DNA of 64,000 nucleotides, from NCBI GenBank assembly GCA_017506865.1, contig JAFCMP010000468.1, forward strand, positions 496,001 to 560,000. Reading direction: 5' to 3'. The position numbers were made by a program, and so were the translations under genes. Source of the stretch: Tribonema minus (Eukaryota; Sar; Xanthophyceae; Tribonematales; Tribonemataceae). Below are positions 55,842 through 64,000 of the stretch, piece after piece; the first letter of the stretch is position 1, and every line of letters starts with the position of its first letter. Below the pieces are notes generated by a model. It saw only the letters and a program-made list of their open reading frames with translations. It was not told the origin of the DNA and searched no databases.

Positions 55842-57908
55842 AACCCCTGAAGAAAGGGGCAAGTCTTAATAGTCACAAAGATCCACTACAGTGCAGCAGT
55901 CTCACATCCTTTGCTCCGAGTGCATGTATACTTCTACAGGACTGAACATGAGGGCACTGAAACATCACAAGCCTATTGACAACAAGACCTTCAATTTTAT
56001 ACATCAAACCGTGTCAGCCTTGCTGGCATGCTTTAGGCGCATCTGCTGTTTGCACAGCTGCATGGTAAATCTTGCAAAGTGATTTGCATGTGGATCGAAC
56101 ATGCAGTTGCGAAAGTGGTTTTGGCGACGCCTCTCGACGTCACAGTTCTTGGTGGTCGCAAGCGATCGCAATGAGGCGCTTAGGTAGGTCACTCGAGAGC
56201 TTTCAAGAAGGGAAGGCGTTGTTCCGCTTAAAATACGATGCTGTTTCGTTCAAGTCCTGTATTGCATTAGCTGTGGTGACCATGCCCGCCGCCACCCACT
56301 GAAACAGTCAGTACACGCGCTCCGTTCTTGACATGGGACACGGAAGCGGTGCGAGTCGTCCATGCACAACGTGTCAGGGCGATTTCAAAATGCGCAGCAA
56401 TGCTTGGTGGTCATGGCCCTCGGCTTCACTATACCGTATACGTGCTGGGTGAGCACTGTCATTGTGCACAGCGCTCAGGTGGGCTGCGAGCAGCAGCACT
56501 ACATGTCTCCAGAAGGCAGGCTTCATGCGCCAAGCTGCAGCAAACGACAGTGGCAAGAGGCACAGTCGCGCAAATGACAACAAGAGGCGCACAAACGAGG
56601 AGCCCAGGACCAACAGCCGAGGCAGCAGTTGCATTTCCAAGAGTGCTGTGGTGGTCGTGCCATGTTCTGTGTGTGTGTGGTGACGCAGCGGCGGCGGCAG
56701 CGGCCGCTGCCACCATGGGGGTGTTACGGGCGCGTCCGCTGGCTATGTTCTTTTCTCTCCGGCCCCTATGGACACGATGGACAGTTGTACAACGCGTTCG
56801 AACTTCACAGGGGGACGGAGGGGGGCGCATTCGAGAGGGGCCGCTAGCCAAGCCCCCCCCCCCCCCTCGGTGCCCCCTCCCCTCCCCCCCTCCCCCCTTC
56901 CACATTCCTCTTGGTTTCTCCATCCCCCAACCTTGCCCTCCCGCGCCTACAGTAGGAGCACGCCTCCGGCAGAACGATGCGCTGCCCCCCCCCCCCCCCC
57001 CCTTCCCCCGTTCCCCCTCCCCCTTCGTTAGCCTGCCTTACCGCCCCGTTTCTAAAAACAGCAGTCACGTGACCGCCGCCCTGCGCCGCCCCGATTCCGC
57101 GGCGGCCCATTTGCAGCCACCTGGGGCTGCAAAATCCCGCACGCGTGCGCGCCTGCCGCTGCAAAATGTGCTGAGCAATGCTCCCCGGGCCTCGATACGC
57201 ACCCCCCACCCGCCTACCTTCCCCCCCCACCCCCATCCCCATTCACCCCCCACATGCCGACGCAGGTTCACCCCCCCTTCAGCTCCCGTCCCCTGTAACA
57301 ATTCAAATGATGCGTAGCGCCCCACACAGCACCGAGCGCTCTCCCTTCTGCCCCCCTCCTCCCCCCACCCTGCCCCCCCACAGCGCCTGCCGTTCCCCCC
57401 CAGCAACGCACGGGTCTGCATAATGATACACACAGCTCGGTGCGATATTCGTGAGGGCGGGTGACAGGGCGATCGGTCATGCCTTGCACGCCGGCCGCGA
57501 TCCCAGTGCACCCGCCCCACAGTCGGCACGCGTGTCAAAATTGATGCCCCTCCCCCCCCCACCCTGGAGAGAAGCATCCCCCCCCCACCTGCCCTGCAGG
57601 CACGAGACTCATGGACTGGCTGAGCCATGCTGCAGCCACCCCCCCCCCCCCTCCTCCGCCACGCGCGATGTGAGCGGCATCGTCTTAAGGCGCGACTTGA
57701 ATGCGAAAATGCCCCGCCCCCTCGCCCCCTCATGCACGCCCCAAGCTACTGCGCCACAGAGACGCTGCCGTAGCACCGCCCCTGCACGCCGCCGGATGGC
57801 AGCAGCAGCAGCGGCGGCGGCAGCAGCAGCCGCAGCACCGCTCAGCCAGCAGCAGCAGCAGCAGCAGCAGCGGCGGAGGCAGCAGGGCTCGCTCCCACTC
57901 GCCAGCGC
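55842..57908. other. Gene-free stretch rich in poly-C tracts
   Basis: No gene recognised. Long C-runs lie at about 56855-56900, 56984-57004, 57550-57590 and 57640-57652. A (CAG)n-type run sits at about 57850-57875, upstream of the PUF stop codon on the genomic plus strand. It should contain the PUF 3' UTR. Confidence 0.45.
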
Positions 57909-60900
57909 TCACATCTTCTTGCCCGAGATCTTCTCGAGGCGCGAGATGATGTGCTTGCCGAACGTGTAGCGCTTGAGCTGCGCGGCGTGCGCGCGGATCT
58001 CCGTGATGATGCCCTCGCGCTGCTCCGCGTCCGCGACGTCGATGATCTTCTGCACGACGTAGTTGGCGTACGGGTCGCACACCATGACCTGCGGCGGCGG
58101 CGGCGCGAATGCGAAACGCAATCGCGCAGCGAGGTGAGTAAAGGTGTTGTACGTACTCGACGGCATTGCGTGTACAGAGCTGTGTCTGTCAGGTGGACAT
58201 GGATGGGTGCGCGATCTGGAGAGAGACGGAGCAACGCTACGCGTCGTACTTTGTATGTAGGGAATAAGAAGAGGCATATAACCTAGTCTAAGCAAGCAAC
58301 ATATTTCCAAATACATGCGGGTATGTGTGGATGCATATGTAATGGCACGTATGCACCCGCAGCAGGCTCGCCTGGCCTTCGGCTCTATACTCCGATACTT
58401 TTTGAGATGTGATACTGAAGTACATGCACATGCATAGTAGAAGTATATACGTATAGCGCCATACACGCACCTGCAGCAGGCTCGCCTGGCCCTCGGCGTG
58501 GCCGTGCGTGAGGTGGTGTATCAGTACAGGTTTGAGTTGTATGAATACAGACATGAAGTTCACTGCAAATAAAAGCAGTTGCGCAGCATACCGCAACGCA
58601 CGCACCTGGAGCAGACTCGCCTGGCCCTCGGCGTGGCCGTGCGTGAGGTGGTGTACCAATGAAGCACATGCGTGAAGTTCAGTATCAAAGTATACACTTG
58701 CACGCACCTGCAGCAGGCTCGCCTGGCCCTCGGCGTGGCCGTGCGTGAGGTGGTGTATCAGCGCGCCGCGCTCCTCGCGCGTGCCGTACTGCAGGCACTT
58801 CTCCACAACGTTGCTCGCAAACTTGTGCTGGCTGTACGGCAGCAGGTGGACGCGCACCTCGTTCATCAGCATCACCCTGCGCGCGCGAGCGGCGGCGGAG
58901 GGAGAGAAAGAAACAAGCGAGCGAGAGTGAGGCGACGGCTCAGTATAAGAGGTACCCTGCGCCAGGGAGCAGCGGCAGGGAATAGAAACTCTTGCGCCAC
59001 ACAACGACGCAGGGCTGCCTCCTTTTCACCGACGATAATGTGCCGCGGGGCCGTCGGACGCACGATTCGACAATCCGTGCTGCAACAAGTACTCCCGTAT
59101 TACTTCGCCTGCACAGCACGCGCGGTCGCGCCGCTGCTCGGGGGCCCTGCGGCGCGGCACGCACCTCAGCGCCGCGCGCCGTGTTGAGCGCTGACACAGC
59201 CCTCTCTTCGCTGCTGCAAAGGCCCTGCAAACACCGCTTCAAGTTGAACTTACGGGACTCGTGATGACATGCAAACACCGCTACGGTGAGTGCGCTGGGG
59301 GTGCTGACCTGTCAGATGGGCGGCCGTGCTTGAGTACGTGCTGTATCACGTAGTTGCCGTACTGGTCCTGGATGAGCGCTGCAGCGGGGAGCGTGCGGGG
59401 GAAGGGGGAGAAGGTGGGGAAAAGGGGGGGGGGAGGGGGGGAGGGGGGGGGACATCAGTGATGGGGTCAGAGGTCTCACCGCAGAGTTGCGGATCTCCTC
59501 GATGACGGGGTCGCAATGCTTGATCAGTTGATGCTCCGGTGCCAGACACCTCATCCGTAAAATGTGTGTGAAGTACTTTGAAGTATATATATATACAACA
59601 TGAATACTTCGAAGCATACAACATTCGCAGTTTGGGGAGTTTGAGGCGTGCATGCCATTATATCCTGTCAAGCGTCAGGCGCCTCTCACCGCTCAAGGAG
59701 TTGCGGATCTCCTCGGGGACGAAGCCGCTCTGCGCGTGCCATGCACCGTACTGTACTGTACGTACCAAACACTCTTCGGACCATCATGTCGTCTACGCAC
59801 TTTGCAGCACGCGAGCAATGTGAAGCTCGGCGAGCGTTCGAACTTCAGAGACAAGGACGGGCTCCTCACCGCTGAATAAGTTGCGGATCTCCTCGAGGAC
59901 GGGGTCGCGCTGCGCGTCGATGCAGTGCTCCAGTGCCAGGCACCTCATTGTATAATTTGAAGTGCTTTGAAGTATACGAAGTACAACATTCGTAGTTTGA
60001 GGCGACGGACACAGGCCGTTGAATCTCTCAAGCGCCAGACGCCTCACCGCTGAAGGAGTTGCGGATCTCCTCGAGGACGGGGTCGCGCTGCGCGTCGATG
60101 CAGTGCTCGAGTATCCGCTGGATGACGCGGCACCCGTACGCGTGCGTGCTGAGCTTCTCCACTTGCCCCATGAATGCGTCGATGATGAACTGGATGTGGC
60201 TGCAAAGGCGCACAGCGGCGGCAGCGGCGAGTGAGCGAGCGTGCGTATGCGCCACAGGAGTGAGGCTGGCGGTCTAGGTGATATGCAAAAGGCGCACGCA
60301 GCCGTACGCGCGCGTTCTGAGCTTCTCCACTTGGGCCATGAACGCGCCAATGATGAACTGTATGTGGCTGCAAAGGCGCACACCGGCGAGCAAACGAGCG
60401 TGCGCATGCGCCACGGGGATCGAGGCTGGCAGTCCAGGTGATACGTGAAAGATGCACGCTTGCTGAACTGTAATGTGGCTGCGCGTGGTGAGCGCGTGCG
60501 GCGGCGGCGGCGGCAAGTGCGTGCACATGCACGCTGCAGACACGCTAAAGAAACGCGCTTATTGAGCACTGCAGGCCGATGATGTAGCGGCGGTGGCGAC
60601 AAAGAGCGGCGGCAGCGGCGGCGACGCGCGTGCACACGAAGCGAGCGGAGTGACAGATGCAGACTGAGGCGCGTGATAAGAGCCCTCACCTGTGCAGATA
60701 CGCCCCCTCGGCCTTGGCGGTGGCGCACACCACCTGCGCGACAGCGGGTGAAACGCGCGACGGCGCGGTGACGACACACACTTCAAGTTATGGTCGTGAA
60801 GTGCTTGCCAGGACGCGGAAATCTATCAAACAGTGCGTGAATGCACTGCGCTATCAAGACCGCTCGCACGATGTGACTTACGACCATGTCACCCTCCTGT

Positions 60901-63900
60901 AACCCTAACCCTAACCCTAACCCTAACCCGAAGAAACGAATGCCCCCCCGCAGAAGTGAATGTCCCCCCAACCTTCAGGGGCGCATTCGTGACAGCGGAT
61001 GGCCTGGTGCCGACAGCAATGGTATAGCACGCACGCTCAGTTCATGAAGACAAAACGAGCGAATGAATGAACGGATGAGTGATTCAATGCGTGAATGAGT
61101 CAATCAATGGTTCATGTGTACTTCTGCATGGCATGGCATTCCCGCACTGAACCTGTAGACTATCTATCCACTTCACAGCCCGACCGCCAGATTCACGCAC
61201 CGACAACCACACGGGATCAACTGCAGAATAGAAATACGGCGCTCTCACCTCGATGCACTTCTGTATGACGTGGTTCCCCTTTTGGTCCTGCACGCACTTC
61301 ACGCTATGTGGCCGCTGAGTTCATGCATCAGTGCTCTGGCAACCACACGGATGAACTACAGTACGCAACAACGGCGCTCTCACCTCGATGCACTTCTGTA
61401 TGACGTGGTTCCCGTTCTGGTCCTGCACGCACTTCATCACCTGGCCGCTGAACTCGCTCACCAGCGCGATGAGCGTGTCAATGCTGGCAAACTCTAGGGC
61501 CTGCGGCGTTTAGAATGCCGCAGAAGCAGCCGTGGGAGATGCGGGTGGGGGGTGAGGCTCAGGCACTGGGGTCAACAAATGACCGCAAAGGTCACCCCGA
61601 GCATGGAAACCTGAGTGTACAGCGTTGGGCCTGCACAGCATTGGGGCGGGGGCTAAGCGTCAAGCTTAGGTTAGGCCTGCGGCGCGCAGATACACACGGA
61701 CGCCAGGGAAAGGCGGGCGGGGGTGAACGACGGACAGAAGGGGTGCCAATCACGGTATAGGGCAGCCCTGACTGTGCCCGTACAAGTGGTGTACACCGCA
61801 TGGATGAAGGGCTTGCTTGATCATGATGCTGCGCGTGGACACGCACAAGAGCAGCTGTAGGAGATGCCGATGGGGGTTGAAGAACAGCCATCAGGGTCCA
61901 CAATTACGGCAAGTTCACTGGTGTTCGTGGGGATAAGGACCGGTGCCTGAAACCCCTTCCGCGCCAAGCATTGCGCGCAATTTCGGGCGCCCTCTTTCAG
62001 TGTGCCCCTGGAGGTTTCTTACACGGGCGTAGGGCCAGGGGCTAACCCTTACCCTAAGGTCAGGTTCAATTTATGACACCCCCTAGGAGATTTGGCGTCG
62101 GACACTGGTCGACTTGAACGGCACGCGCACGCGTACTGCATGCTATGCACGGCCCAACAATCGAATGTCAGCACCAACGGGCGCTGAGTGCTGCCACAAA
62201 GAAATGACAGCGCATCCGATTTTTCTTGCTGTCACAACAGGCTGGGGCTGAACGCTGCCAGGAGCCACGACGACAGCCGCAGCCACTGGAGTGCACTTTC
62301 ATATGACCAAACCCTTCACATGACCCAACCCTCACCCTAATCATAACCGCTCCGCCAGTTCCCCGCGGCCACGCGGCCGCGACAGCGGTACGAATTGCTT
62401 GTTGACAGCACACTGATAGTGCGGGGCTTGGAATATCGAATTGACACGGCGCAGAGCCATGCCCTGATGCGCACAGATACCCGAACTCGCACTGCCGCGC
62501 GCGCAGCGCCACGCACCTTATGCATCACCCTGCAGCCGTGTATCTGCAGCCAGGTGGCGTGGCCAAACTCTTGCCCTCACCCTGACCCTTGCCCCCATAA
62601 TTTGAAGTGTATTACCGCAGGGGGTGACGCACCTTTTGCACGACCCTGCAGCCGTACATCTGCAGCGAAGGCTGGCGGGCGTGCCTAAATGACCCTGGCG
62701 CTAACCCTAACCCTAACCCTGACCCTAGCCCAACTCCAACTCTTGATGTCATGACTTGAAGTTGCCTGCGGCCAAATGGGCGCACCTTCTGCACGACCCT
62801 GCAGCCGTACATCTGCAGCGAGAGCTGGACGGCGTGGCCGACGAGGAACGACGCGAGGTTCTCACGCTGGTCAGGCCCGCCGTGGTCAAACAGCTTCTGG
62901 ATGACGTAGTTGCCAAATACGTCCGTCATGAGCGACTGCGCGTGCGGCACGACCTGCGGGAGCGTCACCGGCGACGGCACGGAGGCAGGTAGGTATGTGT
63001 GATAATTGTGCACGCACATGTACTTGGGTATGCCTGAGAGTTTGCGTGCACGCAAGTGCGCGTGTACATATGTATCCACAAGAACGCGTGTCAAAGACGT
63101 CCGTCATGAGCGACTGGGCATGCGGCACGACCTGCGGGAGCGTCACCGGCGACGGCATGTAGGTAGGTAGGTATGTGTGAGAATTGTGTGCGCGCAAGTG
63201 CGCGTGTACAAGAACGACGCATGTCAAGGGGCGTCCGTAATGAGAGAGTGGGCGTGGGGCACGACCTGCAGGAGCGCCGCCAATGACGCCACATCCGTAG
63301 GTAGGTACGTGTGAGAATTGCATGCGTGTGTGTAGACGCATGCATGTATCTACAAAGAAGGGCACATGTCGAGGGAGGTCCGCCGTGAGCGACTGCGCGC
63401 GCAGCACGGCCTGCGGGAGTGGCGCCGATGACGCCACGTATTTACATTTGGGTAGGTATGTGTGAGAACCGTGCGATCGCATGTACCTAGCCATGCCTGA
63501 GAATTGCATGCACGCATGTGCGCCTGTATAGAACGCGGCGTAACGAGAACGTCCGCCGTGAGCGACTGAGCGCAGGCGGCGTAGGACCTGCGGGAGCGTC
63601 ACCAGTAGCGTCGGCAGGTGTGTCAGCATGTACTGGTGAAGTCCCTGCCAGAACGGTCCGTCGTGAGAACTGGGGCAGGAGCTGCAGGAGCGCCACCGGC
63701 GCGCGTTGCGCATGTACGCGAGTACGAGCACTCATGCCAGGGACGCCCGCTGTGTCCCCCCATGTACGTCTTGTTAGAGTTCGTGCTTAGGGCGCGGAAA
63801 AAAAAAGAAGATGGTGGATGCCCAGCTTGCAAGCAGAACCCACACGTGTCTTGTGAACGCCCTGAAAGTGTCTCATTGCGCACTGCCAGTCACTTCTTCA

Positions 63901-64000
63901 CGCCATCGCCAGATGGCATCACTGCGAGGACAACGCACGCACTGGGCACGCCAAGCGTTGCGCTGCGCTGCGCCGCGCTCACCTCCTCGAAGAACGCGGC
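57909..64000 (-). CDS. Pumilio/PUF RNA-binding protein, partial (5' end outside window)
   Basis: Binds 3' UTR elements and represses or localises mRNAs in the cytoplasm. Exons seen: 64000-63983, 62953-62786, 61500-61384, 60733-60690, 60199-60048, 59378-59309, 58876-58708, 58088-57909. All phases join, giving 305 aa of C-terminal PUF domain. Repeats 2-8 are present, with recognition triplets readable in [42 protein letters not shown] and YANYVVQ, then the C-cap YTFGKHII. These equal the triplets of animal Pumilio, predicting UGUAUAU plus the base read by repeat 1. Repeat 1 and the N-terminus lie beyond 64000. Introns contain many decayed exon-edge copies. Stop TGA is at 57911-57909, two bases into a GTGAG-like context, so a further exon is possible but not needed. 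Confidence 0.92.
58350..58760 (-). repeat. Four tandem copies of PUF exon 7 tail and donor
   Basis: The genuine exon end is 58708-58760. Copies of CAGGCTCGCCTGGCCCTCGG with the CACGCACCTG donor context recur at about 58605, 58470 and 58355. All but the last also copy the [15 protein letters not shown] codons. Spacing is about 105-135 bp. Confidence 0.9.
59478..59935 (-). repeat. Three decayed copies of PUF exon 5 tail and donor
   Basis: The genuine exon end is 60048-60110. Copies of GAGTTGCGGATCTCCTCGAG with CACCGC at the donor begin at about 59868, 59686 and 59478. They are separated by sequence with repeated TTTGAAGTNNTTTGAAGTAT words. Confidence 0.9.
60290..60480 (-). repeat. Decayed copies of PUF exon 5 head and acceptor
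   Basis: 60300-60375 copies the first roughly 75 nt of exon 5 with its CTTTGCAG acceptor (genuine 60125-60199), with substitutions. A shorter fragment lies at about 60460-60480. Confidence 0.85.
60899..60931. repeat. Interstitial telomeric tract (CCCTAA)n
   Basis: Five near-perfect CCCTAA units in a PUF intron. Confidence 0.95.
61250..61320 (-). repeat. Decayed copy of PUF exon 3 tail and donor
   Basis: CACCTCGATGCACTTCTGTA at 61251 duplicates the genuine exon 3 end at 61381 (spacing 130 bp) and continues for about 60 nt. Confidence 0.9.
62500..62680 (-). repeat. Two decayed copies of PUF exon 2 tail and donor
   Basis: Sequence around CCTGCAGCCGTACATCTGCA at about 62645 and a diverged form at about 62530 copy the genuine exon 2 end (62786-62825). 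A TTAGGG-rich (on the coding strand) tract lies between genuine exon and copies at 62698-62725. Confidence 0.85.
63096..63710 (-). repeat. Five serial copies of PUF exon 2 head and acceptor
   Basis: The genuine exon head is 62905-62953. Copies of the TCATGAGCGACTG...GCACGACCTGCGGGAGCG block start at about 63096, 63229, 63376, 63548 and 63656, progressively more diverged. GTAGGTAGGTATGTGTGAGA-type sequence is carried in several units. Spacing is about 110-170 bp. Confidence 0.9.

Noticed and set aside
58350..58760. Regularly spaced repeats resembling a CRISPR array
   Set aside because: The repeats are copies of a PUF exon tail with its donor site, spacers differ in length and also repeat, and the genome is eukaryotic.
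60899..60931. True chromosome end
   Set aside because: The CCCTAA tract is only about 33 bp and lies inside a PUF intron with coding exons on both sides.
1..64000. tRNA and rRNA genes
   Set aside because: I looked for T-arm-like motifs and cloverleaf pairing at several places and found none that held up.

Overview
This looks like nuclear DNA from a eukaryotic alga with a complex red-type plastid, most likely a haptophyte or a photosynthetic stramenopile. The evidence is GC-rich, intron-dense genes with GT-AG splicing, a ferredoxin-NADP+ reductase with a bipartite plastid presequence, scattered TTAGGG/CCCTAA telomere-type tracts, and non-LTR retroelements. The species cannot be fixed from sequence alone. 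All exon models below were built by eye from splice sites, codon phase and family conservation.

Layout. 1-2838: a 54-bp-arm hairpin (367-498) and a two-exon secreted-protein gene (minus, 2690-1062). 2839-14189: a head-to-tail array of a restriction-endonuclease-like (R2-type) non-LTR retroelement on the minus strand, with one full copy and one 5'-truncated copy whose ORF2 is virtually identical. 14190-16167: gene-free, with a 120-bp tandem repeat. 16168-22250: plastid ferredoxin-NADP+ reductase (minus, 7 exons, 381 aa). 23416-25084: ankyrin-repeat protein (plus, 4 exons). 25085-28839: mostly unassigned, with weak exon-like patches. 28840-37432: long coiled-coil protein (minus, 10 exons, about 732 aa). 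39247-50043: secreted GH5 glycoside hydrolase (plus, 11 exons, 511 aa) whose last intron carries an AT-rich reverse-transcriptase relic. 51645-55841: a second R2-type retroelement (plus) between about 93-bp direct repeats, with a frameshifted ORF. 57909-64000: Pumilio/PUF RNA-binding protein (minus, 8 exons seen, 5' end outside the window).

The most unusual property is how the introns are built. In every multi-exon gene except the ankyrin gene, for which none was noted, one or more introns contain serial, degenerate tandem copies of the neighbouring exon edge together with its splice site (exon tail plus GT donor, or AG acceptor plus exon head). Copies are spaced about 70-260 bp and number up to six. 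Many are interleaved with G-runs, CTCA microsatellite or TTAGGG-like repeats. This suggests introns here grow by repeated tandem segment duplication across exon-intron junctions. The word TTGAAGT/ACTTCAA is also strongly over-represented in non-coding DNA and coincides with the boundaries of the first retroelement array, hinting at a target-site preference.

The host genes are unrelated in function (photosynthetic electron transfer, beta-glycan hydrolysis, mRNA regulation, scaffolding) and do not form an operon-like unit.
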